Assembly: GCF_027744825.2 (NCBI RefSeq)
Contig: NC_071343.1
Coordinates: forward strand, 17,852,366 to 17,916,365
From: Synchiropus splendidus
Lineage: Eukaryota; Chordata; Actinopteri; Syngnathiformes; Callionymidae
DNA length: 64,000 nt
Direction: 5' to 3'
This document shows, one piece after another, positions 1 through 10,282 of the stretch; the stretch's first letter is position 1; each line of letters opens with the position of its first letter. The position numbers were made by a program, and so were the translations under genes. The notes beneath the pieces are model-generated. The model did not search any database. It had not been told where the DNA came from and saw only the letters and a list, made by a program, of their open reading frames with translations.

Positions 1-2
1 TT

Positions 3-1520
3 GGATCTTGTAACTACAAGCAAGTTGTTACTGGTACAGTCAACTCTGGCCTCACATGACGTTTTGGCTATTAGCTCAGGAAGAAGTGGAAAATCGCAGC
101 CCAATACAACTTGATAGGGGAGATGCTCTAGCACACCAACAGACAATTTATATCGTTGGCCCTCGACCTGAATTGTTACTTCAGCGATAGGATATTCAAC
201 TTTGTCACCATGAATACAAAAAACATTAATTGTTCCTCCAGTGAATATCACATCTTTTGGCAAACTGTCCTGTCTGACCAGAGTACGATCACTACCCGAG
301 TCCAGGAGGGCTACACAGGGTTTGTCACCAATTATCACACCAACAGTTAACTCTTCACTGTGGTCATCACAAACACTTTCCTCTTTTACCCCATCAATTG
401 CCGGCTGGGGAGAAAAACACATATAGTTTTTGCTTGTGGGAGTCTTCGGACATTCATTCTTAAAATGGCCTTTCTGACCACATGAGTGACATGCTAAAAA
501 GGCTTTATTTCTGGTCTCAAATTTTGCCGTGTGTGTAGGGTGGGCATTCTGACGGCTATTTCGTCCTCTACCGTCATTAGTTGCAATAGTCTTACTTGGT
601 GGGGTGGGAGGGCGGGGCTTGACTGGGTGATAGTCTCTGCGTCGTGCAGCGAGAAAAGCTTCAGCCAGCTCCGCTGCTTCTTTTGAGCTCTTTGGGTCCC
701 TCTCCTTGATCCAAGTGCGGAGCTCAGGATTCAGGACTTTGAGGAACTGCTCCAGTACGATGATGTCCCCAATTTCTTCCTTCGTTTTCGTCTTGGGTGC
801 CATCCACTTGTCATACAAGTCTTTTAGGCGGGCCTGCAGCTCTTTTGGAGTCTCTTCTTCACCTGGCACACTGGACCGGAATCTCCTTCTGTAAGTCTCT
901 GCACAGATTTCAAATTTCTGCAACACAGCAGACTTCACTTTTCCATAGTCCAACGTGTCATCGATATCCATAGCCACATATGCTGAACGAGCTTTACCAG
1001 TCAATAGTGGGGCCAAATGTAGAGCCCACTCTTCCTGAGGCCACTGGCAGGCATGAGCAATTCTCTCAAAGGTGATCAAATAATGTTCAATATCCTCACC
1101 TTCACTGTAGGGTTGCATCTTGGGCCTTTCCCAACCTGAGAACCTTGCCGGACTGCTGGGTTGGCCTCCAGTAGATGACTGCCGTGGTTCAACCTCATTG
1201 CTGTCGTGCGTTGCATGGCTGTGAGACTCTGTCCTCCGTTGTTGACTCTCAAAGCGGTCCTGTTGAACTTGTTGTTCAAGCTTGGAGAATTGATGCTGGA
1301 TTCGTTGCCACCGGTCCTCCTGCCGTCTGCTGTCCTCCTCCGCCTTGGCATCGCGATCCAACTGTTGTCGCAACAAGCATCGCAGAAGACTGGACAGCTC
1401 TGCAACACTTTCTTGGCCTTGGAGTTCACCGCTTGCTGCTCCCTGCTGGTCAAGGACGTCTTCAGACATGTTGTCTTGTGGAGTAGCTTGTAACCTTCTT
1501 CCTCTCCCTCTGGTTGGCAT
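3..1520 (-). CDS. Gag-protease polyprotein of a Ty3/Gypsy element (partial, open at the left edge)
   Basis: The frame runs from an ATG at 1520 down to the window edge, 506 codons; I saw no stop codon in the stretches I read codon by codon, and landmarks along it stay in one frame. The N-terminus is basic, followed by a glutamine-rich, probably coiled-coil stretch. A capsid-like region follows, and around residues 257-293 it resembles a SCAN domain (LNPELRTWIKERDP). A CCHC zinc knuckle begins at residue 344 (C-H-S-C-G-Q-K-G-H-F-K-N-E-C). The aspartic protease has its active-site DSG at residue 407 (LLDSGSDRTLV) and a later flap/core segment (VLGCDFPLLPELI). Gag packages the element RNA and the protease cuts the polyprotein. 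The start is the first ATG after the primer-binding site. Confidence 0.85.
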   Translation of the reverse strand, partial: MPTRGRGRRLQATPQDNMSEDVLDQQGAASGELQGQESVAELSSLLRCLLRQQLDRDAKAEEDSRRQEDRWQRIQHQFSKLEQQVQQDRFESQQRRTESHSHATHDSNEVEPRQSSTGGQPSSPARFSGWERPKMQPYSEGEDIEHYLITFERIAHACQWPQEEWALHLAPLLTGKARSAYVAMDIDDTLDYGKVKSAVLQKFEICAETYRRRFRSSVPGEEETPKELQARLKDLYDKWMAPKTKTKEEIGDIIVLEQFLKVLNPELRTWIKERDPKSSKEAAELAEAFLAARRRDYHPVKPRPPTPPSKTIATNDGRGRNSRQNAHPTHTAKFETRNKAFLACHSCGQKGHFKNECPKTPTSKNYMCFSPQPAIDGVKEESVCDDHSEELTVGVIIGDKPCVALLDSGSDRTLVRQDSLPKDVIFTGGTINVFCIHGDKVEYPIAEVTIQVEGQRYKLSVGVLEHLPYQVVLGCDFPLLPELIAKTSCEARVDCTSNNLLVVTRS

Positions 1521-1544
1521 GTCTTCACTGCCCCCTACAGGCTT

Positions 1545-1565
1545 GGCATCCCACCGCTGCCACCA
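1545..1565 (-). other. Primer-binding site of the LTR element
   Basis: On the minus strand the sequence starts TGGTGGCAGCGGTGGGA, beginning with TGG (pairing with a tRNA CCA end) and lying 2 bases inside the LTR. This is the expected place for minus-strand DNA priming. The tRNA species was not identified with certainty. Confidence 0.6.
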
Positions 1566-1567
1566 AA

Positions 1568-2032
1568 TGTGGCAATCCAGGCCAGAGTAGGTGTAGGAGG
1601 CAGACGCTGGAGACACTTTGCTTGCTTCACCAAAGAAATTTATTGACAAGCTGCTCGAGGATGCAAAAAAATAGCCCAAAAATAAAAGAAAACCATGGAT
1701 TGCCAAGAAACTCAACAGTTAACTCAGCGTAACTGAAAAGACTGAAATAACAGAAATTGCTCTTACACACTTGTGCACACCTCTGCACGCTGCAGCCTCC
1801 CCCTCTGGCCTGCACGCTGCTCTCTTTAAGCGTTTGTACATGGACTGTACCTCTCAACAGGTAAATCCCCAATACCACTAACAACCATAACTCCTTTTTA
1901 CTTGAAGAATCAAAGTGCACTGCTCAGCATACTTTGACCACAATCTGCCGCATCACGCTCAACCTCGCTCCATCACTCCATCATAGATATTAAAACAAAA
2001 CAAAACACTTCACTACCTTGGCCTCCCCCACA
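1568..2032 (-). repeat. Long terminal repeat (5' LTR in element orientation)
   Basis: The segment begins TGTGGCAATCC and ends CCCCCACA on the plus strand, giving the TGTGG...CCACA inverted termini expected of an LTR, about 465 bp long. It lies 2 bases from the primer-binding site. On the minus strand an AATAAA signal sits at 1644-1639, near the gag side, as expected for the R region. If the boundary is right, the 5-base target duplication would be GTTGA at 2033-2037; its partner is outside the window. Confidence 0.75.
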
Positions 2033-2377
2033 GTTGAATCTTTCTATGATGTCACTAATGACATCACCAAGGTGATAAAACCAGGAAGTGAGCCGCCACG
2101 TCCTCCTTTTACCTGAAGGCCTCGTGGTGAGTAACACAACCAACATGCTTAACCAATAATTCCTAAATAACTGACATTTAATTGAACCAATAAACGTGCT
2201 TTAACATAACCAAACTCCTTGTGTTGAATTTTTGATACACCAGAAGATGCAACTCAAACATGACCCGGGATAGTTTGAACGCATGATCCAGGTTAACGAT
2301 GGAATTGAATCAACTAAACAAGCATACAACAATAACTTTAACTGAGACAAATGGGTGACTCTCAGCCACTTTGTCAC

Positions 2378-2379
<2 letters not shown>

Positions 2380-2425
<46 letters not shown>
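2380..2425. repeat. (TA)n microsatellite
   Basis: About 22 uninterrupted TA units, followed by further TA-rich sequence to about 2460. Confidence 0.95.
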
Positions 2426-2426
<1 letters not shown>

Positions 2427-2654
2427 CAAATATATATAAATAATATATATTTAGTTATATTTTTTTGTCTGTCTGATCCGATCGGATTGGCGATTTATTT
2501 ATTTATTTTTGGGTTCTACATTTATGTAGATCCCAAAAATATATATACCAAGCGTCCAGCGTGTCTTCGCTTCTGTTACTGAAGCATATACGAAAATGAC
2601 AGAACTAAAAAAAAAAGAAAAAATCCTGAACTCACACGCATTTCTCACAATGTA

Positions 2655-2669
2655 CCACTAGATGGCACT
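2655..2669 (+). promoter_or_regulatory. CTCF-like motif
   Basis: CCACTAGATGGCACT fits CCASYAGRKGGCRSY at every position and resembles the MITE family core, but no MITE ends were found around it. Binding is inferred. Confidence 0.4.
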
Positions 2670-2989
2670 ATTTGTCAAAACAAAACTCCTTGGGGCCCAG
2701 GTCAAGCAGTGCATGTATGACATATTTGGGTTTAGACACTAAAGTTACATAAAAGGGATACTACTCAATTCAATTTCTTATACTTTATCTTAATTTCATT
2801 AGGCGAAATAAATTATTATTTTAACAATACGACTGAAAATAAAATCTCACGCTTGCTAAATATAATAAATAATAATAATAATATAATAAAATAAATATTC
2901 AGTAGATGGCGCTCTCAGTTCATTCATGGATTGACAGTCAAGTATTGCGTTACTGAACTTCCATTTGAAGTTCAGATCCATCTGGGTGG

Positions 2990-3260
2990 GGGTAGGTCTG
3001 TATATACAGCATGTGTGTGTGTGTTTACTACTTTATGGAGACCAATTATTGACTAAACACTGTCCGCATGAGGTTAAACCTCACGTTGAGGATGAAGACT
3101 TCAAAATAACTGGGTTATTACAATTAGGTTTAAGTTTGGCTCAGAGTCATGGTTAAGGTTTGTCATTTGTTTTGGGTGGTTAGGTTTAGGGTGAAATGCT
3201 GGGAAAAGCATTATGGCAATGAGAAACCTCCCAATGTCCAAAGTGTGCGTGTATTTCTTT
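2990..3260 (+). repeat. Dispersed fish repeat, copy 1
   Basis: Contains a TGTGTG run, 'ggagacca', a GAGGATGAAGACTTCAAAATAACTGGGTTA-type segment, 'ggttaaggtt' and a 'ggttaggtttagggt' segment. The same ordered parts occur in inverted orientation at 15990-16235. I recognise the pattern as a common teleost repeat but do not assign a class. Confidence 0.6.
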
Positions 3261-4160
3261 TGTTACCTTTACACCCTGGTGCTAAACCTTAAATACATAT
3301 TTAACAGTTGTAAATACTCTACACATAGCTCACTTAAATGTAACTTACAGCCCCTTTGACTGACATTCATCACAGCATTTATTTCCATGTGGTCAAGTAG
3401 TATTTATCATTCCAAGTGGAGAGTGTGAAATGAAGTCAGACACAGCGTGAGGATATGTGTTATGATAGAATAATAATCTTAGTGAGAGTTCTGTTGCCTC
3501 CTCATTCCTGCTCTCAAAAGAGTCACTGGCAGGGATTTCAGTTATTATTTATTCTAAGTGGGCCAATAAGATTTTCTGGACTGAACTCAAAACAAATGTT
3601 CCAAACCGACCATCCATCTTGCTGGGAGCAGGCAATGAGTTATGACTTCACACTTATCAATCGGCCCTCTGTTCCTCACAGGCTCTGAGAGATCATGCCT
3701 GAAGACTTCTCTGAACGCTCCGACTTATGTGTGCAGTGTGACTCACTGGCCTTTTCCTCTGTAGGCTGGGAAACCACCAGCGTGAAAACAACTGACATCC
3801 AAATACACCACTTCATTTTTCATGGGTAGGCCAACGAGTGCAAAAGCATTTCAGCTGTGTGCTGTCAACTTTGCACGTAACAAACCCACTGGCGTTTCCT
3901 CACTTCACTTAAATCAGCTAGGAGACTGTCCAGACCACCAACAACCAACGTTTGGAAGTTTCCCTGCCACTGCCTTTCTTGTATTTTTCCCTTTGGCCGT
4001 CGTCGCAAACTCAGATTGCCTTTCTTATTCCATTTTAGAATTCTTCAGTTTTTTTTTTTTGCAGCAGCAGCAGCACCAGTAGACTTTGCAAACTTGTTCC
4101 CGCACAAATGCAATGCAGAATTCAAATAATAATCCAACATTAATGTGATTGTGGTCATTG

Positions 4161-4363
4161 GTGATGGGCAGGTGAGGCTTCATGAAACAGTATCTTAGTT
4201 TTCACAGTTCACTAGATGGCACTCTCTGCTATAAAATTTTTGGCTTTGACCTACTATAGGAAATTTTTCAACCAAGAATGCCACCTTCTGACCTTTAATA
4301 TAATACTATTATAATACTATAATACTAATATACTGTATTAATGAAGCCTCACCGGCCCATCAC
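4161..4363. mobile_element. Palindromic MITE, copy A
   Basis: Left end GTGATGGGCAGGTGAGGC, right end GCCTCACCGGCCCATCAC, so the termini are inverted repeats of about 25 bp. The interior carries TCACTAGATGGCACT at 4209-4223, close to the CTCF consensus. Related copies lie at 4890, 5229, 49717, 57346 and, in part, 51071 and 63320. Confidence 0.7.
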
Positions 4364-4889
4364 TAGTCAGGGTGTCTGATAACGTTGCTGCCACCTGGTG
4401 ACCAATTGAGGTCACCGTTATTATCAGCGATACTTGAAACATCATAACACAAATTATTTATTTATTTTTATTTAAAAATATGGATTAAAAAATCTTGGGC
4501 AACAACAGGATATTAAGGGGCTAGTGAGGCTTCATGAAACAATATCCTCATTTTCAGAGCTCTCTAGATCAGGGGTTCTTAGCCTTTTTGAACAAATGCG
4601 CCTGGGGCCCACACAAGGAATAGAACTGATTCATTACTCTTGATTTCATTTGTGTTCAATAACCATATTTAATCTACCTGCACATAAACCAACCAAACCT
4701 TGTTAAATGACATGATTGTCATCGAAAAATCCAACCAGCAGCAGAACCATGTGCATGTCATGTTCAACAAATTTAGTAAAAAAGAAAAAAAAACTGTTTG
4801 AAAATTGAAATTGAAAAAACTGTATGCCATGAATAAAAAATTGAATAAAATAAATGAACATTCCAACATTAACGTGATTGTGGTCATTG

Positions 4890-5068
4890 GTGATGGGCAG
4901 GTGAGGCTTCATGAAACAGTGTCTTAGTTTTCACAGTTCACTAGATGGCACTCTCTGCTATAAAATTTTTGGCTTTGACCTACTATCGGAAATTTTTCAA
5001 CCAAGAGTGCCACCTTCTGATCTTTAAAATGAATATACTGTATCAATGAAGCCTCACTGGCCCATCAC
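4890..5068. mobile_element. Palindromic MITE, copy B (in the second duplication unit)
   Basis: Same inverted ends as copy A, with the core TCACTAGATGGCACT at 4938-4952. It lacks an AT-rich tract present in copy A near its right end. It arose with the local tandem duplication and not by separate insertion. Confidence 0.7.
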
Positions 5069-5228
5069 TAGTCAGCGCCAGGCTGTCTGATAATGTTGCT
5101 GCCGCCTGGTGACCAATTGAGGTCACCGTTATTATCAGCGATACTTGAAACATCACAACAGAAATTATTTATTTATTTTTATTTAAAATATGGGTTCAAA
5201 AAATCTTGGGCAACAACAGGATATTAAG

Positions 5229-5720
5229 GGGCTAGTGAGGCTTCATGAAACAATATCCTCATTTTCAGAGCTCTCTAGATCAGGGGTTCTTAGCCTTTTT
5301 GAACAAATGCGCCTGGGGCCCACACAAGGAATAGAACTGATTCATTACTCTTGATTTCATTTGTGTTCAATAACCATATTTTATCCACCGGCACATAAAC
5401 CGTCCAAACCTTGTTAAATGACATGATTGTCATCGAAAAGTCCAACCAGCAGCAGAACCAGGTGCAAGTCATGTTCAACAAATTTAGAAAAAAAAGAAAA
5501 AAAAAATATTATTATTTTTTCCAAATACCCAAAACATCTTTTTGTGGCCCTCTATGAGGCGGACACGGCACGGGCCTATGGTTAAGAAGCAATGCTCAAG
5601 ATGTCAGCTCTCAGCTTTCACATTTCATTGAAAGCTTACATCAGTTCTGAAAGCGAGGGCGCCACCTTCTGAGCTCTGAAAATGTTGACAATGTTTCATG
5701 AAGCCTCACTAGCCCATCAC
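5229..5720. mobile_element. Palindromic MITE, copy C, interrupted by a hAT-like element
   Basis: Left end GCTAGTGAGGCTTCATGAAAC and right end TGTTTCATGAAGCCTCACTAGCCCATCAC match the family. The middle (5281-5594) is a separate hAT-like insertion. The right arm carries GGGCGCCACCTTCTG, a diverged CTCF-like core on the minus strand. Its left half is also present in the first duplication unit at about 4518. Confidence 0.65.
5281..5594. mobile_element. hAT-like non-autonomous element with 8-bp target duplication
   Basis: Left terminus CAGGGGTTCTTAGCC; right terminus, read inverted, CATTGCTTCTTAACC. Flanks are CTCTAGAT (5273-5280) and CTCAAGAT (5595-5602), an 8-bp duplication with one mismatch. 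The 8-bp length and the CAGGGGTTCTTA-type end are characteristic of the hAT superfamily. No transposase frame is present. A copy truncated at its right end begins at 4570 in the first duplication unit. Confidence 0.7.
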
Positions 5721-8274
5721 TGGCACTCAACACTCTACATTGATATTCATGCCAGAGACCGCGACACCCCCCCGAAGGCAACTCATGATCAGGAAGCGAA
5801 ACTGTCTTGTGAGACTGTTGAATTATCCTAAAAAGTAGACTTCTGAAGATAACCCAGAAAAAGAATGCCTCAGGTGTGTGGAGAACTGCTCATGAGGAAC
5901 AGTCTAAATAGTAAGGATCCGTCCTGAAGAGTCCTGCATTTGAATGAGCAGCCCATAAATGAGCCCCTGCTGGCTGGGTCATTAGCTAGAGGGATAAACT
6001 TCCTCTGCGTTCAGGGCCTTCTTTTACTGGTGCTGGAGTTGGAAAAACGACTCAGACAACGTCAAATCTCAATTACTGTAGGTTTCTTTTTATGCGGAAA
6101 ATCTGATGCGTCTTGCTAGTTCTCCTCCATCCAAAACCTGATAGCTGTTAATGTAACCACTAGGGTCAGAGTAAACAATGTGGTGATGGCGTGGTTGATT
6201 CAGTTTTAAAACACTTTAAAGTTGTTCAATGGCATTCAGGAAGGAAAGAAGAAATGAGGCAACAGAGACCTACATGATTTCCCAATAAGTGGATGTTCAA
6301 ACTATGGATTTTTAAGCTATTTGGGGGAAAAAAACATAATAGCTTGTATAATAAAATACATGAAGAAATCATGTTCCATCTTTGCTACACTCATACAAGT
6401 GAGAGGTAATACAGTCGCCCTTTACTAGTACAGCTTGAAATAAAGTCATGAAAACGTTTTTTTCTCACTCATCAGTCATTGAAACTCAGCAATAAAACTG
6501 TGACAAAAAAAGGGAGCAATAGAAAAAGTATATTTGAATAAGCAATTGATGTTTGCAGTCAAGGATGAAATCATTCAGCACAAATACATGCTCCACGTTC
6601 AGATCTCACTGCTAAAAACGCTGTGAGGCCAGCTGAGGGGAGGAGCTCAGTCAAACTATCGCTGCCAAATTTTTAACTGCACATTTTTTATTTGTCCCCA
6701 CTGCAACGTCGGTCTAGCTTTTACAGTGCCAGCAGGGTTTGTTTATCATTAAAACAGCTCCACAGCATGGCAACCAAAATAGTAGTCTGCATTTTCAGCT
6801 TCATCTGCAACTGCTGGAAACCACAGAGAGAAAGCTGAGATGCTTCAGCAGTGAGAGAAGTCGATAAACTGCATGTTGTTTAAACGGCATAATTTTATAC
6901 ACATATATAAAACACTGTTGCGCTACAAAACCTTTGCATTAGAAGGCATTCATAAGCCACCGCGAGACACTCATACGCATCCTTCCAAGTTGAACTCTAC
7001 AAAGGTCAGACTACAGCTACATTTTGCTTCTAGCTCACATAATGGTCAATATGTGTTCCGGAGTTGAGGCTAATACCATGACTAAAACAACAACAAAAAG
7101 GAAGGATAAAAGGATAAAGACTGTGTGACATCGTGCCTGCTTGTCTGCATGTTTGCTCTCCATGTCGAGCGTATTTGTCATCACAAGTCATGTTTGTGTA
7201 GAATACACACAAATGGAAACCGCAGAAAGTACAGAATTATTATTATTATTGTTACATTCTTCGGCAATAAATATGCATATTGTTAACAGTTGAGAAAACA
7301 AAAGAATGTAGATACTGCAAAAAAAGAAAAAAAAAGTTTAAATGTTTGTAAGCAATGGAAAAAAAATTAACAATTAATTTGTATTTTTACGGGCTTAGTT
7401 ACCATATTAAATATCAGTACTGATGTGTCACATTCAATATTCACATTTTGAATATTCTGATGGTGAGAAAACTGAGTCAGACCACATCCTTCTATAAAAA
7501 CAACCAAAATAAAAAAGCCAACCGCATCTAGTGACGGAACCATTAGTGCACCTATTTCATCTCACTGCTCCACTCATGTCAAGTCCACAAGCAAGCCATG
7601 ATAAAACAACAGGTTCCCACCACATATTTTCCCGTTATTGATGCTCTCACCTCATAGTGAAAGTCCCAGAATCCAGAGCAACTGTTGAAACCTCTACAAC
7701 ATTTAGAATTTAAGAGGTAGCACTTTAATTGAAACATTTAATTCAACATCTTGTCCTATCTTAGACCTGTGTGGGTATTCAGGAGACCTCAGAATGTGTT
7801 GCAAAGACACTTTGAAGTCCTGTTAGTATGTGGCAGGACAAAGAGATCAATAAACTGAAATTAATTCATCTTTATCAATTTCAACTTGCTTGTTAGATCG
7901 CTGGCATTAGCTTTCATTTGTCATCACCTGCATGCCCCGAAGGATCACTTTTACTCAAAACACACACCAATATAAAGTAGTGCTTGACACCCATTATGCT
8001 GTGTTATCACTTTTCATGTTGGCTTTGTCAAACAAAGGCAGACTTCAAGACGGGGTCATTCAAGGCAAGTCGTTTTCCATGGAGCTTCTCGTAACCATTG
8101 TGCATCCATATGATATTCCTGGATCGGCTTTTGAGAGGCAGGTTTGATGGCAATGTGGTTCTGTTTGCGTCATCTTGAAACAACTTCAACAGTTCATGAT
8201 AAAATGCTGATTGTGATGCCGATTAAGAAGTTCTGCTTTCTTTCCATTCACATTTAAAATAGATTAGAACGCTG

Positions 8275-8285
8275 GTGCGTGAGAA
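8275..8285 (+). promoter_or_regulatory. Candidate xenobiotic response element (XRE), distal upstream
   Basis: GTGCGTGAGAA fits the AHR-ARNT site consensus [T/G]NGCGTG[A/C][G/C]A at every position. It is 9.5 kb upstream of the receptor start codon, so any role is inference. Confidence 0.35.
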
Positions 8286-8699
8286 TAGAGGCAGATTGAG
8301 AAGAATTCTCCAGCGAGAGTTGAGCAATGAGAGACAGTTGGAGGCTTCCACCTGTAGCTATAAGGATTATAACAGTTCTCACATGGGGCTTTGTGTTCCA
8401 ACATTTCAAGCTGTATTGAGAAAGGATGTCAAATGGCTCGGGCTCCAGTAACACAAGGGGCCAAAATTTGGACCACAATATGAGCTGAAAAAGTTCTGTC
8501 ACCAAGAAATAACTGCCACAGTATTATGATTTAAAAAAAAAGACATCTATGTGCCAACATTTTTTTTCTTAATCTTACATTCCCTTTCCAATCTATCATC
8601 AAATATTTGTCAAAGACTGTAGTCCATGAGACACAAAAGACAAGCATTAGTGGGGATCACTATTTAGGGAGCACTTTAAAAAGCTATTATGTATGTTTT

Positions 8700-8775
8700 G
8701 AAGGCATTTGTGGGCCACCCCATATGCCTTGGGGGGCCAGGTTTGGCCCGTAGGCCTGGGGTTTGACACATGTGC
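8700..8775. mobile_element. hAT-like terminal fragment
   Basis: Contains GGCCAGGTTTGGCCCGTAGGCC and ends GGGTTTGACACATGTG. Read inverted it begins CACATGTGTCAAACCCCAGGCC, the style of fish hAT ends that start with CA...TGTCAAAC. The opposite end was not located. Confidence 0.4.
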
Positions 8776-10271
8776 AGTTGAGCGAATCTAGAAAGATTTT
8801 CTCTCTGCTCTGGCTGAGGAGCAGCTCATGAGTCTGAAGTCAGACCTAGAAGAGGTCTCGAGGAACAGCCGGTGAGGGATGGAAATCATTTAGTTCTCGT
8901 TCGGTTTTGTTGCATTATTTTCCAGCTCAGTTTGCCATCTTGTCTGTTTGGCTTCTAATACCCTCAGTCAAACACAGTCGTGCAGAAAACACGTCAGCAG
9001 CATGATCACTGAGGACCCATTTAGTATGCTGATTGAGTAATTACACCCCCATTGGGAGCTGAGAGGAACTGCTTAGAAGTTAACTGCAGTTAAACTGACA
9101 AGCATGTTCTTTGGTCTGTGGGAGGAAGCCGGTAACCCAGAGGAAAACCGTGGTGGGGGAAACTGAGTCATAGCTGTGAAGCACCGCATTGATTTTCTGC
9201 TGTCTTTTTAGCCCTTATATTATACTTATTAATTTCTTCCTGATGACTGAAACATACTGTTTTCTGACTCTTCCAACTTTGTGGATTTGTTAATATAATT
9301 TTGGTATATGAATTTCAGCTAATATGTGAGTCAAATGAGTCACGCACCATGAGGGACTTACCCCGGGTGAAATCGGAAGTAACAGAGGTGGTTAAAAGCA
9401 ATGACCTTTTTCAGTCTAAACCCACTACTGCGATTGCTTCCGCAGATTTTTGCGGATTTTAACAAAGGGAACTCACACAGGAGCCTGATGCCTGATGCTG
9501 GATTCAGCTGGTGTTGCCAAACTGCTGTGCTGTTCCATAAATTCATACCGCGCTAATGACATCATGTTAAGCCCCCCTGACCACACAAGAGCAAATAAAT
9601 CGAAATCTTGACGCTCACATGGCGCATTTAACAGCTCGACGTCGGTCTTTATGGGGCCGTGGATGACAGTGTAATGGAGCTCCCTCAAAAACTGCCCTTT
9701 CACACAAAGTCCTTCCCTTGCCAGAGGGCAGCAGTTCTGCTCATTGTCAAGAATCTGTCTGTTTTGAAAAGGAGAGAAGAACACATGCAGCAAAACATCA
9801 CATGACCAGGATGTTTCATCAACCACTGCCCTCAACTGTTTTGCCGCTTTTAAAAATCCATCTGAGGAATTGAAATAAACTGTTTGGACTCAATAATCAC
9901 ATGCTAATGATGCAAATTTGTTTTTACTTTCCAGTTAAGCGTGCGAACACAATGAAAGCAAAAGTGTTTTCTGTGCTTCTCATTCTTCATAGTCCGCCCT
10001 GTTTCAGTCAGTGAACTCTTCACATTGCAAGTTCAGCCCCTAACGTGTTAAGCAAACACACGCAGACATTTGTTAAAAAGGAAACGTCACAAGTGACAGA
10101 CAGTGAGACAGCTTTCTGTGACAATCTGTTAGAGCTGTCGCGAGGCAACCAAACACACCTCAACAAGCGTGTGTGCATATGAGACTCACTGACAGCACTG
10201 AAATAATAGAAGTGTGTGTGAAACGGAGTGTCAGTGAATAGAAAGCGCTTACATAGTCGGTGTGTGTGTCT

Positions 10272-10282
10272 GTGCGTGAGAA
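10272..10282 (+). promoter_or_regulatory. Candidate XRE, distal upstream
   Basis: GTGCGTGAGAA, identical to the site at 8275, embedded in a GT-rich stretch 7.5 kb upstream of the receptor start codon. Confidence 0.35.

Larger units (their letters stand above)
1..2032 (-). mobile_element. Ty3/Gypsy LTR retrotransposon, 5' part (LTR, PBS, gag, protease), cut by the left window edge
   Basis: Read on the minus strand the order is LTR (2032 to 1568), a 2-base gap, a tRNA primer-binding site (1565 to 1545), then an open frame from 1520 to the window edge with gag, a CCHC zinc knuckle and an aspartic protease. That order is typical of Metaviridae (Ty3/Gypsy). Reverse transcriptase, integrase and the second LTR would lie left of position 1. 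The intact frame and clean LTR ends suggest a fairly young insertion. The presence of a SCAN-like capsid segment points to the Gmr1-like branch, but this is inference from reading, not a search. Confidence 0.85.
2038..4130. other. Intergenic, AT-rich, no gene seen
   Basis: Holds a (TA)n array (2380-2425), short (ATA)n runs near 2862-2890, two CTCF-like motifs (2655-2669 and about 2895-2909), and a dispersed repeat at 2990-3260. All reading frames are short and none resembles a known protein. Confidence 0.6.
4131..5500. repeat. Tandem direct duplication of a ~730 bp unit (4131-4859 and 4860-5500)
   Basis: The sequence 'ccaacattaaYgtgattgtggtcattggtgatggg' occurs at about 4135 and 4864. The two units then stay collinear, sharing the MITE, 'gctgccRcctggtgaccaattgag', 'ggcaacaacaggatattaaggggctagtgagg', and 'caggggttcttagcc' through 'catgttcaacaaatttag'. 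Units differ by scattered substitutions and small indels, so this is an old-to-moderate duplication and not an assembly echo. Both units end inside an A-rich part of a hAT-like element. Confidence 0.85.

Noticed and set aside
1076..1528. 150-codon minus-strand frame in the retrotransposon
   Set aside because: It is the wrong frame; the real gag frame runs through the same bases from 1520 with a zinc knuckle and protease in phase.
9473..9835. 120-codon minus-strand open frame
   Set aside because: No recognisable domain, no splice or promoter support, and a length expected by chance in 64 kb of six-frame AT-rich sequence.
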